From assembly GCF_004114935.1 (NCBI RefSeq), contig NZ_CP022221.1:3183001-3247000 (forward strand): a stretch of 64,000 nt of DNA, in the 5' to 3' direction. The translations under genes were made by a program, and so were the position numbers. The DNA is from Bradyrhizobium zhanjiangense (lineage in GTDB: Bacteria > Pseudomonadota > Alphaproteobacteria > Rhizobiales > Xanthobacteraceae). Shown piece by piece: positions 1-7,709 of this stretch (the stretch's first letter is position 1; each line of letters opens with the position of its first letter). The notes below the pieces were generated by a model. It saw nothing but the letters and a program-made list of their open reading frames with translations, did not search any database and had not been told where the DNA came from.

Positions 1-183
1 TTGAACCTGCTTGTCCACTGGCCGGTCGAGCGGAGGGCTGGATTATTTAATCTCGAAGTTATTTTGGTTGATAATTAGATAAAATTGAATATATTTAAAT
101 ACAGCTAATAATCGCGCGGTTCTGGCCATGGCCTCGCTGCGGCTGGATCCGAGCCTCAGTGGTGTTCGCAAGGGGATCGGCAG

Positions 184-798
184 ATGTATCGAGTCTCCGG
201 CTCCGTCTTGGTTGTAGCGGTCGCCATGATGGCCGGAGGTGCTCCATGGGCGGGCGCAGGACGCCTGGCGATGCCCATGACTTCTCAAGCAGCACTAGGG
301 CGCATCGAACTCGGACGGCCCACGCTTCCGCCTTTGACGTACACGATGTTCTGCCTGCGCTATGAGGCCGAATGCCGCTCGCGGCGTGGCTTCCGGGGCG
401 GCCCGGTCCGGCTGACCGAGGAGCGGTGGGCGGATCTCTTGGAGGTCAACGGTGCGGTCAATCTGGCCATTATGCCGGTGCCCAACGACCTCGGCTTGGC
501 CGGCGAGGCGTGGAGCGTCAATCCCGATCGCGGGGACTGCAACGACTACGCTGTCAGCAAACGTCACGAACTGCTTCGGCGTGGCTGGCCGGCGCGGGCC
601 TTGCTACTGAGCGAGGTCATCGTCAGTTCCGGGGAACATCATTTGGTGCTGCTCGTCCGCACCCGGAGCGGGGATCTCGTGCTCGACAATCTCGCCCCAG
701 AGATCAAGCTCTGGTCGCGAGTCCCCTATCGTTGGCTTCGCGTACAAATGCCGAGCAGTCATCAGCTGTGGGCGACGATCGACGGGAAAGGGGCGTAA
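184..798 (+). CDS. Transglutaminase-like cysteine protease (BTLCP/DUF920 family)
   Basis: This 204-residue protein fits the bacterial transglutaminase-like cysteine protease family, whose known members (LapG) cleave surface adhesins in the periplasm. An N-terminal hydrophobic stretch (about residues 8-24) looks like a signal peptide. The presumed catalytic triad is visible: Cys119 in RGDCNDYAVSKR, His153 in GEHHLVLLVRT and Asp168 in LVLDNL. The length matches the family. No LapD-like receptor or large adhesin lies nearby, so the target is unknown. The upstream 180 bases are AT-rich and could hold its promoter. The fold assignment is firm; the LapG-like role is inference. Confidence 0.85.
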   Translation: MYRVSGSVLVVAVAMMAGGAPWAGAGRLAMPMTSQAALGRIELGRPTLPPLTYTMFCLRYEAECRSRRGFRGGPVRLTEERWADLLEVNGAVNLAIMPVPNDLGLAGEAWSVNPDRGDCNDYAVSKRHELLRRGWPARALLLSEVIVSSGEHHLVLLVRTRSGDLVLDNLAPEIKLWSRVPYRWLRVQMPSSHQLWATIDGKGA

Positions 799-1082
799 TC
801 GGTAATCGTTACCGGGCGAGCGCGATGCGGATCGCCATTTTCTTTCCCTTGGCGCCGCGCTCCCGTGGATCGGGCTTACTGCTCATCGGTGGACCGGCAG
901 CGGCGAGATCCGCAAGTCGGCCCACTATGGTCGTCGTTGCCGGCCCCGTGCAGTTCGGCATTGCGGTCAATGGGCTGCGGCTGCGGCCTCCTGGCGGCAA
1001 GGATGGCCCCAACCGCGGAGTAAGTCGCCCACGGCAAAGGGCATCGTCTCGGCCGCGCGGCGTGGGGATACGGCCGTGGTGC

Positions 1083-1424
1083 TCAGCCGGTTCGGCGGCG
1101 GCTTTGTCCGGACGGGCGGTTGATCAGTAGATCGGTCAGCTTCTTGCCGGCTCGAAGCTGCGCTTTCAGCCATCGGGGCTGCTTACCGCGACCGGACCAG
1201 GTTTCGGATGGGTCCTTCGGGTTCCGGTACTTCGGCAGCACTGGGGGGTAGGGACGGCGCGCACGCTCCGCGTTCGGTGCCCCGGCAGTTCCCTCAATCC
1301 TGCGAAGCCGTTCTTCGAGCTTGGCTTTTTCCGCGATCATTCTCCGACTGAGAACAGTCGTCACCTCATCATAAAGCCGCCACAGCTCGGCCGTGGTCGC
1401 GGATGCCCAGTCGTCCTTCTCCAT
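1083..1424 (-). CDS. H-NS family nucleoid-associated protein
   Basis: A 113-residue, strongly basic protein. It has an N-terminal coiled-coil dimerisation region (about residues 8-45, with REL/AEK/LEERLRRIEG-like heptads) and a C-terminal H-NS DNA-binding domain with the signature DPSETWSGRGKQPRW. Family members bind AT-rich DNA in the nucleoid and silence horizontally acquired genes. The ATG at 1424 is preferred; an in-frame GTG at 1439 would add five residues. Its position beside unusually AT-rich stretches (1-180, 1740-2480, 3760-4000) is notable, but local targeting is inference. Confidence 0.88.
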   Translation of the reverse strand: MEKDDWASATTAELWRLYDEVTTVLSRRMIAEKAKLEERLRRIEGTAGAPNAERARRPYPPVLPKYRNPKDPSETWSGRGKQPRWLKAQLRAGKKLTDLLINRPSGQSRRRTG

Positions 1425-1544
1425 GGAAGCCGTCCCCACTACTTCCGATTTGAAATAGGAGGGGGACTTATCAGGTCGAACCCGGGTCGGGCAAGCACGA
1501 TCGCCTCGCGCACAACCCAGTCTGCAACGCGGTTCTTCTTGATG

Positions 1545-1730
1545 CTACCGGCCGGGTCCGTGCCTCCGACCGACCGGCCGCCTCTCGGCCGCTCTCCGCC
1601 GACGGCCCCTTCGCATTGGACCAAGCAAGCGCTGCTCGGCCATCAACACGCGACTACGTAAATTCTGCAATTCGGTGAATTGAACGATCAGCGCCTCATG
1701 CGTTTGACGCAGAATAGCCGAAGAATACAT
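1545..1730 (-). CDS. Small hypothetical protein with LRxRVxxAE motif
   Basis: A 61-residue ORF with an ATG preceded by AGGTGG. The first half has a helical segment (FTELQNLRSRVLMAEQRLL). The same pattern recurs in the small proteins at 4597-4806 (LESLRGRVDRAERR) and 39882-40094 (LLELRRRVRAAEAA), which argues that this reading frame is real. The second half is arginine-rich and low in complexity and may be an out-of-frame extension. Function is unknown; a short helical hairpin or coiled coil is likely. Confidence 0.45.
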   Translation of the reverse strand: MYSSAILRQTHEALIVQFTELQNLRSRVLMAEQRLLGPMRRGRRRRAAERRPVGRRHGPGR

Positions 1731-1740
1731 GTGACCACCT

Positions 1741-2149
1741 ACTCATGACCAGCGATGAGCCCGTGACTGCAGATTGGAAGTTGCGGGTTGACGAAATGCC
1801 GCCCCAACTTTGCCGACAAGGTTTTCATCGGTGCTACTACTGAAGCAGTACAGTTATCGTTCGAGATTCCTGATCAATGGTTGGAAATAAATTCGTGCCC
1901 CTCATTTGAGCCTCTCGGCTGGCACACGACTGAGATCGGGATGATTCCAGCCGCTGTCGCGCTTGATGACCAGTCCTCGTAGTGATCTTAATGAATAGTA
2001 TTACTCTTTGTGCCTCTTCTTTCTGGGCCTTTCTGTCTGGATCGAGGCTTTTCAGCTTGCCTCGCTCGGTGAAACTTTGTCGAATGTTAGATTTGAATCG
2101 TGAATATCGCCTATATATCGTTCGTAATAAGTGGCCGGTGACGGGTTAG
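1741..2149. other. AT-rich gene-poor stretch
   Basis: About 400 bases with clearly lower GC than the rest of the window. The only open frame (1788-1982) lacks a convincing ribosome site and resembles no family I recognise. I see no tRNA or insertion-sequence signature. It may be promoter or leader DNA, or a remnant of imported DNA. Confidence 0.4.
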
Positions 2150-2479
2150 ATGATGTTAACCAACGCTGACGAAGCGGCCAAATTACTGCATCAATACAGT
2201 CTGTGGTATGGTTTTCATGTGTCTACAACCATGAATTGCAATAAAAATCGCGGTTTAGTCGATGAATACGCGGTTGCGGATTTCCTTGAGGAGACCCGCA
2301 TTCTTACGGTGCTGCACGCATTCTCTAAGCGAGTTACGCTGATGCAGCCATCAAGCGTTGCCAATGCCTGCCGTGGCGAAGTTGGCAGTGCGACGTTTTG
2401 GCAGAACGGATTGGTTATGCCTCCTGCACGTCTCTATAGAGGGAATGGTGGATTAAACGGCTGCATGCGGAGTTGTTAG
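2150..2479 (+). CDS. Hypothetical protein, doubtful
   Basis: A 109-residue open frame in AT-rich DNA that ends inside the leader of the next gene. It has an unusual composition for this genome (many Asn, Cys and Tyr), no clear Shine-Dalgarno sequence and no recognisable domain. It could be a small horizontally acquired gene or a chance ORF. It is listed because it fills the gap ahead of the response regulator. Confidence 0.25.
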   Translation: MMLTNADEAAKLLHQYSLWYGFHVSTTMNCNKNRGLVDEYAVADFLEETRILTVLHAFSKRVTLMQPSSVANACRGEVGSATFWQNGLVMPPARLYRGNGGLNGCMRSC

Positions 2480-2496
2480 CGATAGGCAAGGGAAGC

Positions 2497-3243
2497 ATGC
2501 GCCGCATCAGAGTCGTCATAGCGGATCGGCACCCGATCGTTTTGCAGGGCATCAGCAGCGTCCTTGCGACGCAGCACGATTTTGCGATCGTGGCCTCCTG
2601 CGGCGATGCTGCGAGCTGCATTGAGGCGATCCGACTTCTCGTGCCGGACATTGTGCTGGTCGATAACGCAATGCCCGACGTCAGCCGACCGGATCTTCTT
2701 GCTCTCGCAAACACCGCTGGACGAGGAGCCCGGGTCATTTTCTTCGCCGGTAAGGCCGGCGATCGCGAGTTGCAAAGGCTGGCCGCGGACGGCGCGTGCG
2801 TCGTTCTCACGAAGTATGCCAAGCCGGAGATGCTGGTCGCGACTCTGCGGAAAGTTGCACAGAACCAAGGACTTGCGTCGGGGTCGACGGGCCCTGGGGA
2901 GGAGATCAGTGAGGCGCCTCGCGCAGGTGAGGAGAAGTCCCTGACACAACTGACCGACCGGGAGCGGCAGATCATGAGGCTCGTATCGGAGGGGTTGTCG
3001 AACAAGGAGATTGGGCGCCGCCTGAACATTGCCGACGGTACGATCAAGGTCCACCTTCACCACATCTTCCAGAAGCTGGATATCAGCAATCGTACAGTTC
3101 TCGCGGCATTGGCGATTTCGCAAAACGAGCAGCATGCAGCTCCGCGTGAGTTCGCCCCCTCCGGGCTGCTCCAGCCGGATCCGGTGGTTCGAGATGACGA
3201 GGACGCCAAGTGCAACGGTGTCCTTCCGGAACGTTCGCGTTAG
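2497..3243 (+). CDS. NarL/FixJ-family response regulator (REC + LuxR HTH)
   Basis: A 248-residue two-component response regulator. The receiver domain covers about residues 1-120, with Asp10 in the acidic pocket, probable phosphoacceptor Asp56 (LVDNAMPD) and the switch lysine in VLTKYAKPE. The second acidic-pocket residue, usually Asp, is Arg11. The LuxR-type helix-turn-helix is at about 150-205 (LTDRERQIMRLVSEGLSNKEI). The ATG at 2497 is preferred because AAGGGAAG precedes it and the protein then begins at the first receiver strand. No histidine kinase is adjacent, so the partner is unknown. The C-terminal 35 residues after the HTH are an unassigned tail. Confidence 0.9.
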   Translation: MRRIRVVIADRHPIVLQGISSVLATQHDFAIVASCGDAASCIEAIRLLVPDIVLVDNAMPDVSRPDLLALANTAGRGARVIFFAGKAGDRELQRLAADGACVVLTKYAKPEMLVATLRKVAQNQGLASGSTGPGEEISEAPRAGEEKSLTQLTDRERQIMRLVSEGLSNKEIGRRLNIADGTIKVHLHHIFQKLDISNRTVLAALAISQNEQHAAPREFAPSGLLQPDPVVRDDEDAKCNGVLPERSR

Positions 3244-3389
3244 CTGCAAATCGCACTTGATTGGATATTGTTGCCGTTAACCTCGCTGCACCATCGGTGT
3301 AGGCCTTTGCTGTCGCGGGGGTGCAACGGGGCCGGTGCGCGCAAGCAGGACAGGACGATTTTACCCGCGGCCTGCCGGCCCCAGCAGCA

Positions 3390-3761
3390 CTAAAGAGGGA
3401 GTTTGATGCCGAAGCCGGCGGCTCCCTCAGAGACCTGCGAACAATCGTCGATTGTTTTCGGGCATCCTGTCCGAGATGCGTCGTTCATTACGTTAAGTGG
3501 GGGAGGTCGGTTGTCGCAGCCAAGATGCTCAGCCATGTTGCGGCAGGCCCCCTCGGCCTCGGCCAGCGTTCGGAAGGGTGAGCCGCTGATCTTGATCGCG
3601 CCATTGTTCTGGTAGAGCGGTCGCCAACTCGCCAGGTAGCCGGAACGTCCGTGAAAGCCCGGACCCGTGGGGCTTCCGAAGCTGATCACGAACGAGAAGC
3701 CATCGCAGCTCGCGCTCCATATCTCCATGCGCTCAAGGGATCGATGAAACTGCAGTGGCAT
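3390..3761 (-). CDS. Small conserved-looking hypothetical protein
   Basis: A 123-residue ORF. The ATG at 3761 is preceded by AGGA at good spacing; an internal ATG at 3728 is an alternative. The centre (SGYLASWRPLYQNNGAIKI followed by SPFRTLAEAEGACRNM) has the look of a folded domain with a helix, and I believe related small proteins occur in other Bradyrhizobium genomes. The C-terminal 40 residues are less convincing. Function is unknown. Confidence 0.5.
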   Translation of the reverse strand: MPLQFHRSLERMEIWSASCDGFSFVISFGSPTGPGFHGRSGYLASWRPLYQNNGAIKISGSPFRTLAEAEGACRNMAEHLGCDNRPPPLNVMNDASRTGCPKTIDDCSQVSEGAAGFGIKLPL

Positions 3762-3955
3762 GGCAAATCCTGCGGTGTCTTGGTGGTCGCTCGATTAATA
3801 CAAATTAGAAATAAATACATTAAATCCTCAATTTGCAAGCCCGAAATTCGACGGCCGCCGCCGCGGAGAGCCGCAAGTTCAAGAGGCTGCGGAAAATGGC
3901 GAGAGCTGCCGGCTCGACACACGCTTAACAGGTTGCCCATTTTCAAACAAAAGTC

Positions 3956-3983
3956 TTGGTTGAATGCATATTTAATATATAAT
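3956..3983 (+). promoter_or_regulatory. Sigma-70-like promoter for the Tat-exported protein
   Basis: TTGGTT at 3956-3961 and a consensus TATAAT at 3978-3983 are separated by 16 bases in AT-rich DNA, 38 bases before the GTG start at 4021. A strong GAGGAGA ribosome site follows. An exact TATAAT is rare in DNA of this GC content. The call rests on sequence match only. Confidence 0.5.
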
Positions 3984-4020
3984 AGGAGGAAATAAATATT
4001 TAACTCGAGGAGAGCGCATT

Positions 4021-4560
4021 GTGTCCCGTGACTGCACTGAAGACGATGATCGGCGGGCATTCCTCAAAACCTGCGGAAGATTCGCTGCCGTAACACCCCC
4101 CGTCATGACGCTGCTTCTGTCGACCTCCCTGACCTCGACCGCGATCGCACGTTCGGGCGGACAGACCGGTGTAACCCGAGATGACGACGGGGGCCGGTCA
4201 TTCTTCGACGACGATCGTCCGTCCGGAGCAGGGTCGAGAGCCTCTGGTAGCGGGTCACCTGGAGGTGGTGGAGGTGGAGCATCAGGCGGTGGCGGTGGTG
4301 GTGGGGCACCCGGAGGTGGCGGAGCATCTGGCGGTCGCCGTGGTGCGTCATCAAGTGCCGGAGGGACCTCCGGCGGTGGCGGATCCGGTGGAGGGGGATC
4401 CGCTGGTAAAGGGCCGTTCGCGACCGGTGGGAGTTCCGAAAGCCCGATCGCAGCTGGCGGCGTCGATTGTGCAGATGAAGATGACGAGGCGCGGAAACGC
4501 AATCCCGATTGCGAGCGACCCGCCACTCGAGTTTCGACTGCAACGGGACCTGAGCATTAG
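4021..4560 (+). CDS. Tat-exported glycine-rich protein
   Basis: A 179-residue protein starting at GTG, with GAGGAGA eight bases upstream. The N-terminus DDRRAFLKTCGRFAAV is a twin-arginine signal, followed by a hydrophobic stretch (PPVMTLLLSTSLTSTAIA) and an AIA-R type cleavage site. The mature part is acidic, then a low-complexity Gly/Ser tract (about residues 75-130), then a short acidic tail with two cysteines (VDCADEDDE, NPDCERP). Tat export usually implies cytoplasmic folding or cofactor loading, yet no enzymatic domain is visible. A structural or cell-surface role is possible. Similar Tat leaders occur on small proteins of Bradyrhizobium. Confidence 0.7.
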   Translation: MSRDCTEDDDRRAFLKTCGRFAAVTPPVMTLLLSTSLTSTAIARSGGQTGVTRDDDGGRSFFDDDRPSGAGSRASGSGSPGGGGGGASGGGGGGGAPGGGGASGGRRGASSSAGGTSGGGGSGGGGSAGKGPFATGGSSESPIAAGGVDCADEDDEARKRNPDCERPATRVSTATGPEH

Positions 4561-4596
4561 TGCATGCAGCTTGGTCTATCGAGCAGGAGACCTGCC

Positions 4597-4806
4597 ATGC
4601 CTATCCGCGCTCAAGCGGACGACCCTGCTGCCGTTCTTCGCCAGCGTCTCGAAGCGCTTGCCTCCGAACTCGCAGAACTTGAGAGTCTCAGAGGCCGGGT
4701 AGATCGGGCAGAGCGCCGTCAGCGCAACCTGCGCAACCGGGCTGACCTGGGAAAGCGAGTGAGCTCAGAAGGCAAGCAAGCGGTCGTTGCAACCTGGCAG
4801 ATTTAA
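4597..4806 (+). CDS. Small hypothetical protein with LRxRVxxAE motif
   Basis: A 69-residue protein. The ATG at 4597 follows GGAGA at good spacing, so it is preferred over the in-frame ATG at 4564. The protein is almost all helix-forming (ALASELAELESLRGRVDRAERRQ) and then basic. It shares the L-x-x-LR-x-RV-x-x-AE pattern with the small proteins at 1545-1730 and 39882-40094. No function is known. It may be co-transcribed with the Tat protein 36 bases upstream. Confidence 0.55.
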   Translation: MPIRAQADDPAAVLRQRLEALASELAELESLRGRVDRAERRQRNLRNRADLGKRVSSEGKQAVVATWQI

Positions 4807-5037
4807 ATTTCATCCCTGCGCCGCCTGATCGCAATCCGTCGAATTCTTGCAACGAGTGTCCGAAAGCGAACGGATGGTTCGACCTTAATCGATCATAGTT
4901 GGCCTCGGTGGGGGAGCGGTTCATCCGCAGCCGCATCCCCACCACGCCGAGAACAGGGCACTGGTCTTCCGGCGCAGCACGTGCCGGGAGCGGTTGGGGG
5001 TCTTCAATCCATCACCTAGTTTCGCTTGAAAGGATGA

Positions 5038-5529
5038 ATGCTCGTGAATGATGCCAATGTGAAAGTCGAAACGCATGCCGATCCGGTGACTGAGAACGCG
5101 AACGGAGCCAAGCTAAGGTTCGAGTTGCCGCTTTTAAATTTCCAGGAACTCTTCCGCGGCTTTGCCGAGCAGGGCGCCGCGCAGGCCAGGAAAAATATTG
5201 AGAGCATGAAATCTACTTCCGAGGAGATCAGCGACGTTCTCCGTGAAGCCTGTTCTATGAACGTCAAGGGAACCATCGACTACGGCGCCAGGGTGATCGA
5301 GATCTCCAAAAACAATACCAGTGCCACCCTGGAATTTTTTTCCCGGCTCGCTGAGACCAGATCGCTGCTGGATATCGTACATCTTTCGATCGCCCAAAGC
5401 CGCGAGGCTTTCGAAGCCGCTTCCGTACAGAACCGGGAGCTTTGGGCGCTCGCGCAGAAAGTCGCGATCGATACGACCGAGCCCATCAAGACTGGCTTCA
5501 ACCGGGTATTGCAAAGGACCGTCGCATAA
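5038..5529 (+). CDS. Phasin family protein
   Basis: A 163-residue protein with the phasin (PF09361-type) pattern. The helical core runs from about residue 35 (FQELFRGFAEQGAAQARKN) to the end and includes the typical NTSATLEFFSRLAETRSLLDI segment and NRELWALAQKVA. Phasins coat polyhydroxyalkanoate granules and control their size; some rhizobial members are associated with general stress. GAAAGGA precedes the ATG. No PHA synthase or depolymerase gene is close. The family call is confident. Confidence 0.88.
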   Translation: MLVNDANVKVETHADPVTENANGAKLRFELPLLNFQELFRGFAEQGAAQARKNIESMKSTSEEISDVLREACSMNVKGTIDYGARVIEISKNNTSATLEFFSRLAETRSLLDIVHLSIAQSREAFEAASVQNRELWALAQKVAIDTTEPIKTGFNRVLQRTVA

Positions 5530-5564
5530 GACCGTCTGAATCGAGGCTACAGGCCGCGCGGATC

Positions 5565-5608
5565 GGCTGGACAAGCCTCTCCCCGACAAGGAGAGGCGCG
5601 GTCCAGCC
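5565..5608 (+). terminator. Strong hairpin downstream of phasin
   Basis: GGCTGGAC (5565-5572) and GCCTCTCC (5575-5582) pair with GGAGAGGC (5590-5597) and GTCCAGCC (5601-5608), giving a long GC-rich stem with a short loop. There is no T tract, so it may be a factor-assisted terminator or an mRNA-stabilising structure at the 3' end of the phasin transcript. Confidence 0.55.
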
Positions 5609-5658
5609 GATGGCGGGCGAGCGTGCTCAAAGCCGGCAATAAATTGCAGGAAATCAAG

Positions 5659-5883
5659 ATGGGTATCGTAATGATTAAGTGCCCGGAAACGGGGAGCGCC
5701 ATTTCGACGGGGATCGAGACCGATCGCGAAAGATTCCGGTGCAGCGCAGTATTCTTCTCGCGCACCTATTGCCGGATCTGCGCGGCCACACACGAGTGGT
5801 TCGCGAGGGAGGCCTGGGTCTATGAGCCTGCCTTGGATAGTCGGTTACCGGTCGGCTGGCAGGCTCGCGCCGGTGTGGCGTGA
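5659..5883 (+). CDS. Small cysteine-containing protein, zinc-ribbon-like
   Basis: A 74-residue protein. The ATG at 5659 is preceded by AGGA. The N-terminus IKCPETGSAISTGIE and a later CRICAATHEW resemble the short two-knuckle putative zinc-ribbon proteins common in Rhizobiales (CPxTG...C...CxxxHxW), although the ligand spacing is imperfect. Its C-terminus overlaps the 3' end of the convergent Crp gene. Function is unknown. Confidence 0.6.
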   Translation: MGIVMIKCPETGSAISTGIETDRERFRCSAVFFSRTYCRICAATHEWFAREAWVYEPALDSRLPVGWQARAGVA

Positions 5884-6605
5884 AGAACCTCGGCTGCGCC
5901 CTGCGAAACGATCCGATCGATCCTGCGGCTCATCACCTTGTAGCACTCGCAAGCCACGGCTTCGAGCCGCGGCCGATCAATCTCGAGCTGACCGCGCCGG
6001 TTCGATTTCAACGCTCTTGACGCGCGCAACGCGCTCACGACGTGCGTGACGGTGGTGCGGCGGACCCCCAGTAACTCCGACATGGTCTCTTGCGTCAAAG
6101 GGAGGAGATTGCCGCCATCCGCTCGGTCGTGAATGTGAAGCAGCCAACGCGCCATCCGGGCCTCGACGGGGTGGAGGGCATTGCAAGCCGCGACGTGCTG
6201 GAATTGCGTCAACAGCGATCTCGTGAAAATCTGCACCATGGATGTGATCGCAGGGCTGCGACGCAGAGCCGGCATAAATTGCGCCGCCGGAATCTGCAGC
6301 ACTGACCCTGGGACGCGGACGACCGCCGTCACGGGTGAGCGGGATGCGCCAAGCGCCGACGTCAGACCGACGGCACCCTCATGACCGATCACCCCCGTGG
6401 CGGCCGTCTGCCCGTTCGGCAAGTCCACGATAAAGGCGATCGCGCCGCCGCAGGGGAAGTGAAGGTGTTCGATCCGGTCGCCTGATCGGATCAGTACGGT
6501 GTCGCGCTCGAGCGCGACTTTCCGCAAATAAGGTGCAAGCAAAGCAAAATCCGCCGGCGGCAACGCTGCTAACAAACGATTACCAACTCTGGTCGCGTGG
6601 TCCAT
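5820..6605 (-). CDS. Crp/Fnr-family transcriptional regulator
   Basis: A 261-residue regulator. The cyclic-nucleotide-binding-like beta-barrel covers about residues 10-130 (ERDTVLIRSGDRIEHLHFP, then GHEGAVGLTSALG). A winged HTH of the Crp_2 type is at about 160-220 (LTQETMSELLGVRRTTVTHVVSALR). The [4Fe-4S] cysteines of FNR and the cAMP-contacting residues of Crp are not evident, so the signal is unknown. The ATG at 6605 is chosen because the upstream in-frame sequence does not look coding. It stands alone, convergent with the small cysteine protein. The class is common in Bradyrhizobium as an orphan stress or redox regulator. Confidence 0.85.
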   Translation of the reverse strand: MDHATRVGNRLLAALPPADFALLAPYLRKVALERDTVLIRSGDRIEHLHFPCGGAIAFIVDLPNGQTAATGVIGHEGAVGLTSALGASRSPVTAVVRVPGSVLQIPAAQFMPALRRSPAITSMVQIFTRSLLTQFQHVAACNALHPVEARMARWLLHIHDRADGGNLLPLTQETMSELLGVRRTTVTHVVSALRASRALKSNRRGQLEIDRPRLEAVACECYKVMSRRIDRIVSQGAAEVLHATPARACQPTGNRLSKAGS

Positions 6606-7048
6606 CACGGGATTCACCCCCGACGGATAACCGGCGCTGGGACTCGTGCCGGTCGTGCCGAGCTGCTCTGCAGAGTGACAGCTCAACAGCAAGCCAACCG
6701 GCCACCTCAGATATGGTTCCAGTGATGGATGGGCATGCATGCGCTGGCCGGACAGCCGCCCCTGCGGCCGAGATCCTGTCGCGGCTCCAGTGGCGTCCGG
6801 CAGCGCCACCGCGGCATCACAATTGATCGCATCAACCTTGTGCTCACCAGGCCTACGCGGGAGCCGAAAGAGGGTTTGTGCCAGCGACCACTCTCCGAAC
6901 AAGTACGTCGGCCGCGATCAGTGACGCGCAAGGTGCGGACTGCAAGCGCGCTCTGAGATTATTCGGGGTCGAACTAATTCCCTCAAGAATGTTGTGACCC
7001 GGACCAACATTGGTGCAATGACGAGAGCGCCGAATTGAATCGTATGAT
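6606..7048. other. Intergenic region, nothing assigned
   Basis: About 440 bases upstream of the Crp gene. Short open frames on both strands overlap one another and lack ribosome sites or recognisable motifs. It presumably contains the Crp promoter. Confidence 0.4.
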
Positions 7049-7219
7049 CTACTCAGCGCGAGGGAGAGGGAGGTCAACGATCCGCTTCATCAAATCGCGC
7101 AGATCGGCGGCTTCCTGTTCGCCCATGGCCTCTTCAAAGGCTGTCTGCGCGCGCCGCCATGCAGCCAGAGCTCGCCCATGCGTCTTGTGACCCTGCCTTG
7201 GGGCACGATGATCTGACAT
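7049..7219 (-). pseudogene. Remnant of a MarR-type regulator (C-terminal end)
   Basis: The last 56 codons read HGRALAAWRRAQTAFEEAMGEQ followed by ADLRDLMKRIVDLP. This is the typical C-terminal helix pattern of MarR proteins, where the helix after the wing is AAWRxAQxxFExxxG. The N-terminal HTH is missing in this frame. The -1 neighbouring frame upstream has a faint HTH-like TITLLLKPAL, suggesting decay by frameshift. There is no ribosome site. If right, it is a dead regulator gene beside the catabolic island. Confidence 0.35.
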
Positions 7220-7510
7220 GGGAGAGCTGGCTTCAGCAGGAGCGTGATTGTTCGCTCTCCCATGACTGCGCCCCGCGATACCTGGCGTTGTCCGACTTGA
7301 GGGCCCGATAGAGCCGCGTAGCCAGATCGCAGGCGCACCCAAATAAGTCCAATAAAAGAACCTATGATCTCGACGACGGGGCGCTCCGCTTCCCCGCGCG
7401 GCATTCCGATTGAAGGCGCTTCGCCTACGCGGGGATTTTGCACGGAGTCTGGCACGTCTCACCGAACGCAGCATGCGCGCCCCGCCACAAGGCGATGGTC
7501 ATCAAAGCGC

Positions 7511-7540
7511 TTGACGAGTTCAAAAAAAGAACTGTAGATT
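7511..7540 (+). promoter_or_regulatory. Promoter I with AGTTC-N7-GAACT operator
   Basis: TTGACG at 7511-7516 and TAGATT at 7535-7540 form a -35/-10 pair. The palindrome AGTTC (7517-7521), seven A, GAACT (7529-7533) fills the spacer. The same arrangement occurs at 11595-11623 and 15189-15217. A protein bound here would block RNA polymerase. It lies about 170 bases before the substrate-binding-protein gene. Confidence 0.65.
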
Positions 7541-7709
7541 TCGTGGCAAGACGGCCGAGCTGAACGGCCGCAGGGCCTGACGCGCTGGCCAACCACGCTT
7601 GAACGGCGCGGCGCGCAATTCGCTCGGCACGATGTCCGGCGGGTGGTCGGGTGATGCCGCAAAACACAATGACGTGCCCCGGATGGGTGCGCACCAGGGA
7701 GGACGGGTC

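Noticed and set aside
809-1012. Possible small minus-strand protein between the BTLCP gene and H-NS
   Set aside because: No ribosome site, no recognised family and typical shadow composition.
1788-1982. 64-codon plus-strand open frame
   Set aside because: No ribosome site and no motif; lies in AT-rich, probably non-coding DNA.
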